From positions 124,001-188,000 of the forward strand of contig NZ_BMNK01000021.1 of the NCBI RefSeq assembly GCF_014646515.1: a stretch of DNA of 64,000 nucleotides, in the 5' to 3' direction. The translations under genes were made by a program, and so were the position numbers. Under the pieces are notes generated by a model that was not told the origin of the DNA, did no database searches, and saw nothing but the letters and a program-made list of their open reading frames with translations. Origin of the DNA: Nonomuraea glycinis. GTDB taxonomy: Bacteria > Actinomycetota > Actinomycetes > Streptosporangiales > Streptosporangiaceae. Below, piece by piece: positions 51,104 to 59,301 of the stretch (the first letter of the stretch is position 1; every line of letters starts with the position of its first letter).

Positions 51104-51649
51104 GTGCAGCTGATGATCTATCCCGAGGGGCCGGCGGTCGAGGTCGCCGACGAGGCCGAGGCGCTGGCGAGCGGTCTGGAGGGGCAACTGGTCCTCGACG
51201 GCACCCGCTTCCTGCGCCGTGACGTCACCGGGGCGCCGGTCGCCTTCGTCGAGCGCCCGACGATCGCCGACGCGCTGGATCTGCTCCCGCATCCTGAGGG
51301 CGGCTGGTTCAGGGAGACCTGGCGGTCCGCGGTGTCGTTCCGGCCGGACGGCTACGGCGGCCCACGGGCGAGCGCCACCGGCATCTACTTCCTGCTGCGC
51401 CCCGGTGAGGAGTCGGTGCCGCACCGGGTGCGTTCCGACGAGGTGTGGCTGTGGCATCGGGGCGGGCCGCTGAGCCTGACCATCGGCGAGGAGCGTGTGG
51501 TGCTGGGGCCGCTGGTCGAGGAGGGCCAGGTCCCGCAGGCGGTCGTTCCCGGCGGCGTCTGGCAGTCGGCCAGGCCGGCGGGCGACGAGGAGGTGCTGGT
51601 GAGCTGCGTCGTCTCACCGGGCTTCGACTTCGCCGACTTCACGGCCTGA
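51104..51649 (+). CDS. DUF985 cupin-family protein
   Basis: A 181-residue RmlC-like cupin of the DUF985 family: LLPHPEGGWFRETWRS, SATGIYFLLRPGE, VWLWHRGGPLSL and VVPGGVWQSARP. The conserved His and Glu residues of the barrel are present. Function unknown in the family. GTG 51104 and ATG 51113 are both possible; GGCGG lies just upstream of the GTG. The N-terminal 40 residues are longer than usual. It is divergent from the SWIM operon with about 130 bp between and likely independent of it. Confidence 0.75.
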   Translation: MQLMIYPEGPAVEVADEAEALASGLEGQLVLDGTRFLRRDVTGAPVAFVERPTIADALDLLPHPEGGWFRETWRSAVSFRPDGYGGPRASATGIYFLLRPGEESVPHRVRSDEVWLWHRGGPLSLTIGEERVVLGPLVEEGQVPQAVVPGGVWQSARPAGDEEVLVSCVVSPGFDFADFTA

Positions 51650-51771
51650 CAGGACATGCGGCCGGTACATAGCCGATCTCGCGACCAGCCCGAAAAGCGC
51701 GAACCATCCAACCTGCGGGAAAAATGGGCATGAAGGTTGAAGCGAGACGCGGCCTATGCGTGTGATGGTCG

Positions 51772-52317
51772 GTGTGGTCTCTCTCCGATGAGTCGCTCAT
51801 GGACAGAATGGCAGCAGGTGACGCAGAGGCGACGGTCGTCTTCGTACGGCGGTTCCAGCCGAGGGTCTATGGGCTCGCGGCCAGCGTGGTGGGCGATCCG
51901 GGGCTGGCGGAGGAGGTCGCGCAGGACGCCTTCGTGCGCGCCTGGCGCCACGCGGCGGCCTACGACCCACGGCGCGGGCGGGTCGCCTCCTGGCTGCTCA
52001 CCATCACCCGCAACCTCGCCATCGACGCCGTACGCCTGCGCCGCGACCACCCGGTCGACCCGGACCGCCTGCTGAGGCTGCCGGCCACGGCGGGCGACCT
52101 GGTCGATGCCGTGGCCGAGCTGGACAGGGTCCGCGCCGAGCTGCGCACCCTGCCGCCCGAGGTGCGCAGGCCGATCCTGCTGTCGATCGTCTACGGGCTG
52201 ACGGCCGCCGAGATCGCCGCCCGCGACGGGCTGCCGCTGGGCACGGTCAAGACCCGGATAAGGCGCGGCCGCACCCTCCTCCGCCTGGCCATGAACCCAG
52301 CGGGAGCCCCCCTCTGA
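51772..52317 (+). CDS. ECF RNA polymerase sigma factor (orphan)
   Basis: A 181-residue ECF sigma factor with region 2 (FVRRFQPRVYGLAASVVGDP, then EEVAQDAFVRAWRHAAAYDP) and region 4 (LSIVYGLTAAEIAARDGLPL, then GTVKTRIRRGRTLL). It lacks an adjacent anti-sigma gene: the next gene is convergent. The GTG at 51772 is uncertain; an ATG nine codons further is possible. Downstream targets cannot be seen. It belongs to the SigK-like/ECF40 type by appearance only. Confidence 0.88.
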   Translation: MWSLSDESLMDRMAAGDAEATVVFVRRFQPRVYGLAASVVGDPGLAEEVAQDAFVRAWRHAAAYDPRRGRVASWLLTITRNLAIDAVRLRRDHPVDPDRLLRLPATAGDLVDAVAELDRVRAELRTLPPEVRRPILLSIVYGLTAAEIAARDGLPLGTVKTRIRRGRTLLRLAMNPAGAPL

Positions 52318-52404
52318 CGGCCACCCTCACCTCGGCGGACCAGGTACGGGCCGCTGACGGCCGACCCGATCAGCTACGAACTCCCGGAACCCGGTCGAGG
52401 GCGT

Positions 52405-53442
52405 TCAGCCGGTCGGTGGCACCACCAGTTCTCTGGGCACCGCGCGAAGGTCGGCGACGCCGCACAGGGTGAGGGCGTTGACCAGCTCCGCCCGCAGCAG
52501 GGACAGCACCTTGGTCACGCCTTCCGCGCCGGCCACCGACAGACCCCACATCACCGGCCGCCCGATGGCCACCGCCTGGGCCCCGTACGCCAGCGCCTTG
52601 ACGATGTCGGTGCCGCGCCGTACCCCGCCGTCGAGCAGCAGGGGCACCTGCCCGCGGACCGCGTCGGCGATCAGCGGCAGGCGGTCGATGGTGGGGGGCA
52701 TGGTGTCGAGCTGGCGGCCGCCGTGGTTGGACACGATGACGGCGGCGGCGCCGTGCTCGACCGCGAGGGCGGCGTCGGCGGGGTGCAGGATGCCCTTGAG
52801 CACGATCGGCAGCGAGGTGATCCCACGCAGCCACTCGATGTCCTTCCACGAAAAATCGGGAGAAAGCACGACCTGCCGTACGTCTCCGTCGCGGAGGTTG
52901 GCGCAGGACATGCCCGGCGGCAGGTCGTAGAAGTCGTGGCGGTCCTTCCGCTCGTTCCTGCCCAGGGCCGGCGAGTCGACGGTGACGACCAGCGCCTTGC
53001 ACCCGGCCGCCTCGGCACGCCGTACGAGAGACTCGGTGTAGCCCAGGTCGGGCTGGAGGTAGAGCTGGAACCAGAGCGTCGCCCCGGAGGTGGCGACCTC
53101 CTCGACGGCGACCGTCGAGAGCATCGCCGCCACCATGATCACGCCGGACGCGGCGGCGGCCCTGGCCGTCTCCAGCTCGCCGGCCGGGTGCGCGAGCCGG
53201 TGGAAGGCGGTCGGCGCCAGCAGCACGGGCATCGACGCCTCCTGGCCGAGCACGGTGAGGCCGAGGTCGGGCTCGCCGACACCGCGCAACACCCGCGGCA
53301 CCAGCGACAGCCGTCTGAACGCGGCCTCGTTGGCCTGGACCGTGATCTCGTCCTGGGCTCCGCTCGCGAAGTAGTCGTAGTAGACCGGGTCGAGCTTCTC
53401 GCGCGCCACGTCCTGGAAGTCGCGCAGGTTGAAAAGGTTCAA
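52405..53442 (-). CDS. FMN-dependent alpha-hydroxy-acid oxidase
   Basis: A 345-residue (S)-2-hydroxy-acid oxidase family TIM barrel. Catalytic segments: VLLAPTAFHRLAHPAGELET, the FMN/Lys strand LPIVLKGILHP, and VSNHGGRQLD with the active-site His and Arg. It should oxidise lactate, glycolate or mandelate-like acids with O2 or a quinone. ATG 53442 follows CTCCGAGGAGAT. The promoter side, shared with a STAS gene, holds a MarR-type palindrome. No transporter is adjacent. Confidence 0.88.
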   Translation of the reverse strand: MNLFNLRDFQDVAREKLDPVYYDYFASGAQDEITVQANEAAFRRLSLVPRVLRGVGEPDLGLTVLGQEASMPVLLAPTAFHRLAHPAGELETARAAAASGVIMVAAMLSTVAVEEVATSGATLWFQLYLQPDLGYTESLVRRAEAAGCKALVVTVDSPALGRNERKDRHDFYDLPPGMSCANLRDGDVRQVVLSPDFSWKDIEWLRGITSLPIVLKGILHPADAALAVEHGAAAVIVSNHGGRQLDTMPPTIDRLPLIADAVRGQVPLLLDGGVRRGTDIVKALAYGAQAVAIGRPVMWGLSVAGAEGVTKVLSLLRAELVNALTLCGVADLRAVPRELVVPPTG

Positions 53443-53654
53443 TCCATCTCCTCGGAGAGGGGGTTCCGCCGTGCCGGTAGTACGGTCGGGAGGCCCGTCG
53501 CGGATTGCGGTTCCGGCCCGCCTGCCGTCTTCGTCTGGGCGAGAATTACGTCAGTGCTTCCTTCTCGTCGCTCTGAGTAATACGGTTGACGCACCGCGGA
53601 GAGATTCGCGGGACTTGGCGCATGTATCGCAGGGATTCTGGGTACTGCACCAAT

Positions 53655-53673
53655 TCATTGCACTATGCAATGA
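53655..53673. promoter_or_regulatory. TCATTGCA-CTA-TGCAATGA palindrome
   Basis: Perfect eight-base arms around CTA, located 40 bp before the STAS start and 210 bp from the divergent oxidase start. The TTGCA/TGCAA symmetry matches MarR-family sites; a MarR gene lies 400 bp to the right. Assignment is inference. Confidence 0.55.
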
Positions 53674-53713
53674 TGAACCCCGGGTGAAATGTCACACTTT
53701 GGAGGGCGGAGAC

Positions 53714-54079
53714 GTGCAGGCCGGCTTCTCCTGGATCATTACCCCACACGGCGGTGCAGCGGTTCTCAGCCTGTCGGGTGAGCTCGACCTCGCCACAGCG
53801 GCGGAGGTTCGCCACTGCATGGCGGAGGCCATCGCGAGCACCGTGCCACCGAGGGTCGTCGTCGACCTCAAGGGCGTCGCCTTCTGTGACTCCTCCGGCC
53901 TCAGCGAGCTGCTGGCGGCGCTGGGCGGAGCCGAGGCCGCGGGCGGAGCCCTCGTCCTGTGCGAGGTGCACCCGCGGATCAAGCGGGTGCTCAACGTCAC
54001 CGGACTCAACAGGCGGTTCCAGACCTACGACACCGTTCACGAAGCGGTCGCGGCCCTGCCTCAGCCGGTCGTCAACTAG
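53714..54079 (+). CDS. STAS-domain anti-sigma-factor antagonist
   Basis: A 121-residue STAS protein: LSLSGELDLATAAEVR and VVDLKGVAFCDSSGLSELLA with the phosphorylatable Ser in DSSGL. It would bind an RsbW-like kinase and release a sigma factor when dephosphorylated. GTG 53714 is preceded by GGAGGGCGGAGAC. Two RsbW-like ATPases (4.1 and 61.1 kb) are in the window but not adjacent. Its 3' end overlaps the convergent MarR gene by 8 bp. Confidence 0.9.
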   Translation: MQAGFSWIITPHGGAAVLSLSGELDLATAAEVRHCMAEAIASTVPPRVVVDLKGVAFCDSSGLSELLAALGGAEAAGGALVLCEVHPRIKRVLNVTGLNRRFQTYDTVHEAVAALPQPVVN

Positions 54080-54563
54080 ATCGGTCGTCGGGCCAGCCGA
54101 ACGGGTTCAGGCCGTTCCCGGCGGGCTCGCCACCGGCCTCGTTGAAGGCGTTCATCGCCGCGACCAGCGTGCGGCACTGCTCGGGGGACATGCGCGCGAC
54201 GATCATGCCGATCTCCTGCCTGCGCCGGGCGGTCACCTCGTCCACGATCCGCTGGCCCTCCTCGGTCAGGCGGATCAGGCTCTCCCGGCGGTTGTCCGGG
54301 TTGACCTCCCGCACGAGCAGGCCGGCCGCGGCGAGCCGGCCGGCCATCCGCATGGCGGTGGAGGAGTTGACGTTGAGCACGTCGGCCAGCGTGACGAGCT
54401 TGGTCTCGCCATGCCTGCCCAGCACCACCAGCATCCTGAACTGCGGCAGCGTGACCCGGTCCTCGACCGCGGCCAGGGAGCGGGCGGCGATGCCGACGAG
54501 CATCCGAGTCCCCGTCAGGACGGCCGAAATGACCGCCGATAGGTCGTTCGCCTGTTCTGGCAT
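54072..54563 (-). CDS. MarR-family regulator
   Basis: A 163-residue MarR protein: winged helix VTLADVLNVNSSTAMRMAGR and wing REVNPDNRRESLIRLTEEGQ, long N- and C-terminal helices for dimerisation. ATG 54563 is likelier than GTG 54569. It converges on the STAS gene and lies upstream of the sulfatase on the opposite side, so it could control either; the palindrome at 53655 is a candidate site. Confidence 0.88.
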   Translation of the reverse strand: MPEQANDLSAVISAVLTGTRMLVGIAARSLAAVEDRVTLPQFRMLVVLGRHGETKLVTLADVLNVNSSTAMRMAGRLAAAGLLVREVNPDNRRESLIRLTEEGQRIVDEVTARRRQEIGMIVARMSPEQCRTLVAAMNAFNEAGGEPAGNGLNPFGWPDDRSS

Positions 54564-54585
54564 ACGCACTGTTCTACACGCTCGG

Positions 54586-56205
54586 TCACCTCAGCGCGGG
54601 CTTCACCTTGGCACGGCGGCGGAAAGTGTGCCGCCTGCCGTCCGCCCGGAAGGCCGCCGACGCGGTGACCCGACTGACCCCGCCGACCGGGAAGACCGCG
54701 CTGCACTCCTCCCCCGGCAGCAGCGTCGCCACCGCGTCCGGCGCCGTCAGCCTGCGTCCCTGGGCCAGGTCCAGGCCCAGCCTGACCCGCCGCCACGGCA
54801 CCGCCGACCCGTTGACCAGCGTCACCGTGACCTGATCCGCCGCACCCAGCACCTTCAGCCCGTACGGCCTGCGCGGGTCGGGGCCGATCGACCGGTCGAG
54901 CAGCGTCATCAACCTCGTGGCCAGCTCCGGCCTGCGCCGTGCCAGGTCGCGCTGCTCTCCCAGGTCGGTGTCCAGGTCGTACAGCTCGATCCGCCCTTCG
55001 GGGCCGGCGCCCGCGATGCCGGGCGCGAACCTGATCGCCTTCCACCGGCCCCGCCGGATCGCCTGGGCCTTGCGCGGCCGGTTCCACACCAGATGATCGT
55101 GCCGGGGCGCGGAGCGGCCGTTCAGCAACCTGCGGAACGACAGGCCGTCGATCCGGTCCGGCACCGGGATCTCCGCCAGGTCGGCGAGGGTCGGCAGGAT
55201 GTCGTAGAGCGCCACCGGCTGGCTCTCCACGCGGGAGCGCAGCTTCGGCGACCACGCGATCAGCGGCACCCGGATGCCGCCTTCGTAAAGGTCGCGTTTG
55301 TCCGCGCGTAAGGGGCCGTTGGAGTCGAACAGCCAGGGCGTCACGCCCTTCTCCCGGTGCGGCCCGTTGTCGCTGGTGAACAGCACGAGCGTGTCCTGGA
55401 CGACGTCCGCCTCGCGCAGCGCCCGCACGATCTTGGCCACGTCGGTGTCCAGCCGGGTGACCTGGGCGGCGTGCCCGCGGTTCGCCCGGGTCCAGGGCTC
55501 GCGGGCGTATTGACCGGTGCCGCCGGAGACCACGCTGGGCGAGTGCGGCAGGTTGGTCGCGTAGTAGAGCAGGAAGGGCTGGTCGGACGGCCGCTTGATG
55601 AAGTCGATGGCCCGTTCCAGGAACAGGTCGGGCGCGTACGCCTCCCGGGCGAGCGGCACTCGGGTGCTGTTGTGCCAGAGATACTCGGGAAAATACTGAT
55701 GAGCATGGCGATGACCGATATATCCGAAGAAATCGTCAAATCCGCGCTCGTTGGGGTGCGAGGGCTGCCCCGCCTTCTCCGGTCCGAAGCCCCACTTGCC
55801 GATGCAGGCGGTGCGGTATCCGGCCAGTTGCAGCAGCTCCCCGAAGGTCAGGTCGGCCTCGGTCAGCGAGCGCTGCGTCTTGCCCTCGGGGTTCTCGCGC
55901 ACCGTCGCGTGCCCGGCGTGCAACCCGGTCAACATCGAGCACCGGGACGGCGCGCAGAGCGGCGCCCCCGAGTAGGCGGCCTCGAACCGCACCCCCTCGG
56001 CGGCCAGCTCGTCCAGGTTGGGGGTGGCGATCATCCGCTGCCCCTGGCTGCCGATCTCGCCCCACCCCAGGTCGTCGGCCAGAATGATGACGAAGTTGGG
56101 CCGCGTGGGGAACGCGGCGGCCCGGGCCGGTGCGGCCGCGGACGGCAGGGTCATACCCGCGAGGGCGCCCGTCAAGAGGGCACGGCGCGAGGGCGCGTCG
56201 ATCAT
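54586..56205 (-). CDS. Tat-exported type I sulfatase
   Basis: A 539-residue sulfatase. The N-terminus S-R-R-A-L-L-T-G-A plus Ala-rich core is a Tat signal; cleavage near residue 30. The formylglycine motif C-x-P-S-R occurs at residues 84-88 (LCAPSRCSMLTG), with metal ligands in ILADDLGWGE and SDNGPH. It hydrolyses sulfate esters outside the membrane. ATG 56205 follows GAAGGTG. The C-terminal 80 residues form an extra domain with no known motif. Sulfotransferase genes seldom lie directly upstream as here. Confidence 0.9.
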   Translation of the reverse strand: MIDAPSRRALLTGALAGMTLPSAAAPARAAAFPTRPNFVIILADDLGWGEIGSQGQRMIATPNLDELAAEGVRFEAAYSGAPLCAPSRCSMLTGLHAGHATVRENPEGKTQRSLTEADLTFGELLQLAGYRTACIGKWGFGPEKAGQPSHPNERGFDDFFGYIGHRHAHQYFPEYLWHNSTRVPLAREAYAPDLFLERAIDFIKRPSDQPFLLYYATNLPHSPSVVSGGTGQYAREPWTRANRGHAAQVTRLDTDVAKIVRALREADVVQDTLVLFTSDNGPHREKGVTPWLFDSNGPLRADKRDLYEGGIRVPLIAWSPKLRSRVESQPVALYDILPTLADLAEIPVPDRIDGLSFRRLLNGRSAPRHDHLVWNRPRKAQAIRRGRWKAIRFAPGIAGAGPEGRIELYDLDTDLGEQRDLARRRPELATRLMTLLDRSIGPDPRRPYGLKVLGAADQVTVTLVNGSAVPWRRVRLGLDLAQGRRLTAPDAVATLLPGEECSAVFPVGGVSRVTASAAFRADGRRHTFRRRAKVKPALR

Positions 56206-56287
56206 GCAGGACACCTTCAAGGCAACGGGAGATCGGCAGGAGAACCACCGGGAAACGGCAGGCGAACACTGCCGGAGTCATGCTGAC

Positions 56288-57181
56288 TCAGCGGTAGTCC
56301 CACAGCCCGCAGATCTCCCTGAGCTCGGGAGGCAGCTCGTCGCCTGACGGCAGCGGGCGGCCAGCGACGACCGTACCGCTCCGGATCTTGTCGCGCCAGT
56401 CACCTACGCCTTTGACGAAACCTCCATGGTCCTGCTCGCCGTAGTTCAGCATCGACGGCTCCCACCCGACGTCCAGGAAAGCGCACAACCGCCGCAACTC
56501 GACCTCCGGCTCGGCCACCAGGTTCTCGTACCTGATGGTCGCACCCGGCAGGTGCGTGCGAGCTTCCTGGAGGTACGTCATATAGCTGAGCGTGCGCGGC
56601 ACCGCCTCCTCCATCGGCCGTTTGTCCGGGTCGGCCTCGTGCCACGACTGCACGATCGACATCGGATGCCGCAGCAGGAAGATGAAGCGCGCGTCCGGCC
56701 AGCAGGTGGCCAGCCGCCGCCAGGCGAACACGTTGCTCGGCGTCTTCTCCACCAGCACCGGCTTGCCGCTGCGGGACAGCTCCCGGTGCAACATCCGGTC
56801 CCACACCAGGTGCTCCAGATCGCTGTGGGTGTGGCCGAGCAACTCCATGGCCTGCCGTACGGGATCCGTCGGCAGACCCACGGTCATCCGGCGGAAGTGC
56901 GTCTCGATCGGCGAGTGGATCTGCGAGTGTGTGTTCAGCATGACGCGCAGCAGGGTCGAGCCCGAGCGTACCGAGGAGAGCAGGAAGACCGGCGCGCGCA
57001 GCAGCCGGTCGTGAACCGGATCAACCGGCGGACGCACCTCGTCACCGGGAAGCCGCACGAGCTCGGGCGCCGGCTTCGGCGGAGCGGGCTTGGGCGGCGC
57101 CTTCGTCACCCGGCCCGCCCGCGTCAGCGTGTAACCGGTGAGTCCCTCAAGCGTCGCGTTGGCCTTGTACTTCCAGCTCAT
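56288..57181 (-). CDS. PAPS-dependent sulfotransferase
   Basis: A 297-residue sulfotransferase with the 5'-phosphosulfate loop LLSSVRSGSTLLRVMLNT, the 3'-phosphate segment FIFLLRHPMSIVQSWHEAD, and a C-terminal FLDVGWEPSMLNYGEQDH. It transfers sulfate from PAPS to a hydroxyl or amine on a small molecule or glycan. ATG 57181 is the better start. It lies 80 bp upstream of the sulfatase on the same strand. The N-terminal 60 residues are Pro-rich and may be flexible. Confidence 0.88.
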   Translation of the reverse strand: MSWKYKANATLEGLTGYTLTRAGRVTKAPPKPAPPKPAPELVRLPGDEVRPPVDPVHDRLLRAPVFLLSSVRSGSTLLRVMLNTHSQIHSPIETHFRRMTVGLPTDPVRQAMELLGHTHSDLEHLVWDRMLHRELSRSGKPVLVEKTPSNVFAWRRLATCWPDARFIFLLRHPMSIVQSWHEADPDKRPMEEAVPRTLSYMTYLQEARTHLPGATIRYENLVAEPEVELRRLCAFLDVGWEPSMLNYGEQDHGGFVKGVGDWRDKIRSGTVVAGRPLPSGDELPPELREICGLWDYR

Positions 57182-57248
57182 GCCCCGCAAACCTAGGCTC
57201 CACCGGTGAACCCCGGGTTAACCCGCCCTGTGAAACCCTACGGTTCCA

Positions 57249-57569
57249 CTACTTGATCCAGCGGACCAGCTGTCCGGTCAGGCGCGAGATGGTCTCGAAG
57301 TCGCTGTCGGCGTGCAGGACGGTGAGCTTGTGGTGCCGCGCCGCCACCGCCATGAGCAGATTTACTGGGGAGGCGCACTGGTGCCAACCCTTGTCCGCGA
57401 GTTCTCGCTGCAGGTCAGCGGTTTCGTGCCAGGTCGAATCTGGGATCGCATAGTACGGAAAGGTTTCCTGAAGCAGGCTGGCTGCCTCATAAAAGGCCGG
57501 TCGGCCTCCGACGGCTCGGAGGTACTCCTGCCTTACCGGCTCACAGAATACGGCAAAGAGGACGATGCC
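57249..57569 (-). pseudogene. PIN-domain (VapC-like) toxin, 5'-truncated
   Basis: The frame ends with VAARHHKLTVLHADSDFETI and RLTGQLVRWIK, the C-terminal half of a PIN domain, and starts after a TGA at 57570-57572. The N-terminal strand with the first catalytic Asp is missing, and the second acid of the usual D-L-L-I-A motif reads V-N-L-L-M-A. A CCTCAC-AAAA-GTGAGG hairpin (57568-57583) marks the break. The antitoxin is not seen. Inactive remnant. Confidence 0.75.
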
Positions 57570-57617
57570 TCACAAAAGTGAGGGTTTTCCAACCTGATGT
57601 CGCAGCTCATGGGTTTG

Positions 57618-58316
57618 TCAGACCGTCCATCGCGGGGCGTACTCCAGGTGGATGTCCTGCCCGCCGCCTGGATTCAGATTCGGCCAGTAGAACAGCCGGC
57701 AGATGTGATAGTTGCAGGCGCCCGAGATGTACAGCGAGGTCGCGGCAGCGGGCGGCCCTTCCTTCGCCACGGCGAAAAAGTGACGGGCCGGCTGCCGAAA
57801 CGCCGCAGTGCTGCCGGTCAAAAACAGCGTCTCGGCGTACACACGCTGGTGGAGTGTGTCCTTGTTTTCCTGGTAGTTCAGGGCCCGGTAGTCGATCTCC
57901 TCGTCGGCGGGTAGGTCGCTGTCCGGCACACTTGCTGTCCGTATTTCGCACGGAGGGCTTCCAGCGGTGATCCGTTTTCGTACCTGCTTCCAGCGGGAGG
58001 GCGGGAACTGCAGCGAGTGATGGACCAGCACGAGATCAAGCGGCCGGTCTGGGCACCTCTCCTCTTTGTCCCAGTCGGGGTTGATCCCAGGGGCGGCCGG
58101 AGTGGCGCGCATTGGCAGGTAGACCAGAGAGCGTGTCGATCGGGCCGCGAGCAGCCACAACGCGCCGATCCGTCGGCCATCCGTCCGGTCCACATACATG
58201 TGAAACTGACTGCCGGTGTCGTAGAGTGCCCCATTGGCCAAAGGTTTGGCCGGGCGGATCACCCGGAATTCCGAGCCCCCCATCCGCACCCGGTGAATGG
58301 CGATCTTCACCTGCAC
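57618..58316 (-). CDS. hypothetical protein
   Basis: A 232-residue protein I do not recognise. It contains RRIGALWLLAARSTRSLVYL and a C-terminal SGACNYHICRLFYWPNLNPG; the Cys/His pair may bind metal. Charged segments alternate with beta-strand-like hydrophobic stretches and there is no signal peptide. The GTG start at 58316 is weakly supported. It lies between a truncated PIN gene and a deleted transposase in a scrap zone; its codon use is slightly less GC-biased than neighbours, which suggests transfer. Function unknown. Confidence 0.55.
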   Translation of the reverse strand: MQVKIAIHRVRMGGSEFRVIRPAKPLANGALYDTGSQFHMYVDRTDGRRIGALWLLAARSTRSLVYLPMRATPAAPGINPDWDKEERCPDRPLDLVLVHHSLQFPPSRWKQVRKRITAGSPPCEIRTASVPDSDLPADEEIDYRALNYQENKDTLHQRVYAETLFLTGSTAAFRQPARHFFAVAKEGPPAAATSLYISGACNYHICRLFYWPNLNPGGGQDIHLEYAPRWTV

Positions 58317-58337
58317 GATCGTCGGTACCTTTCATCC

Positions 58338-58931
58338 TCAGGCCGCCTGTGCGACGCGGTGGTTCTGAAGAACGGCGATGGCCTTGCAGAGGTGGCCGGC
58401 CTTGCTGGGGCTGCAGCGTAGCTTGCGGAGGGTCTTCCAGCTCTTCAGCTGCGCGTTCGCGCGTTCGCCGGGTCCGCGCAGGCGGGCGCGGGCGCGGTTG
58501 GCCTGCTTCTGGGAGGCGGGCTTGCCCTTAAACGGGGTGCGGACCGGGCCCTCGGCTCCCTGATATGCCTTGTCGGCCAGGGTGATGATCCCAGCCTGCT
58601 CCAGCGCACGCAAACGGCCCCAGATACGGGCGGCACTCAGGTCATGCGCCTTGCCCGGCAACACTCCGGACGTCCAGAGGATCGTCCCGTCGGGCGAGGC
58701 GATGACCTGCACGTTCATCCCGTGCACGCGGTGCTTGCCGGAGAAGTACGGCCGGTCAGCCTTGGTCCGGTCGGTGTGGATCAGCGTGCCGTCCAGCACC
58801 AGCAGGGCCTGCTGGCCGGGATTCAGCCGCCGCCAGACTGACCTCATGGACTTACGGTGGCGCCGGATCACCCCGGCGACGTAGTTCAGGGTCTGATGCG
58901 ACAAATCGACGGCGGCACGGTGGAACAGCAC
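58338..58931 (-). pseudogene. IS5-group transposase, internally deleted
   Basis: A 197-residue DDE transposase of the DDE_4 type: first Asp in LLVLDGTLIHTD, second in TLADKAYQGA, Glu in GPGERANAQLKSWK. In full-length relatives about 60-65 residues including the helix-turn-helix separate LNPGQQALLVL from the Asp block; here the two join directly, consistent with an in-frame deletion between two L-V-L repeats. This estimate is from memory of the family. The element is probably dead. An 11-base inverted repeat lies upstream. Confidence 0.7.
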
Positions 58932-58934
58932 CGG

Positions 58935-58990
58935 AAGCTCCTGGTTGTGACGGTGAGGATTGTGGTGATCAACCCGTCTACCAGGAGCTT
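58935..58990. repeat. inverted repeat next to the transposase
   Basis: AAGCTCCTGGT (58935-58945) and ACCAGGAGCTT (58980-58990) are perfect inverses. They flank the 5' side of the transposase and may be a hairpin or a relic of terminal repeats; no matching copy lies at its 3' side. Confidence 0.7.
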
Positions 58991-59084
58991 CTTTGCGTCA
59001 CCGGCCAAACACCAGCATCGCGATCATGCTGTGATCAGCGCGCGCGTCCAGGAGGTTGAAAACGTTCAGTGGTAGATCTGGCCA

Positions 59085-59234
59085 ATGATGAAGATCAGTA
59101 ACGAGCTCATGGTCGCCGCGTGGGTGAGCCTCGACGAGATCGCCGACCTCGATCGGGTGGATCTGGTGGACGTCGGCCTGGAGCTCCACCGCCTCCGGCC
59201 TCGCGACGGAAAGCTGCCGAACGGGGTGAAATAA
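59085..59234 (+). CDS. small hypothetical protein
   Basis: A 49-residue frame M-M-K-I-S-N-E-L-M-V with an acidic helix-rich middle (SLDEIADLDRVDLVDVGLEL) and basic end. The third-base G/C bias is normal for this genome, which supports coding, but no Shine-Dalgarno is evident. It starts 95 bp after the transposase and ends 68 bp before the oxidoreductase. Could be the remainder of a larger gene cut by the element. Confidence 0.35.
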   Translation: MMKISNELMVAAWVSLDEIADLDRVDLVDVGLELHRLRPRDGKLPNGVK

Positions 59235-59301
59235 CCTGGCCGCCGAGATGGTTGCACCCGCATACAAGTACGATCCGGGTCCCCGTGTGAAAGGCGTCTT
59301 C

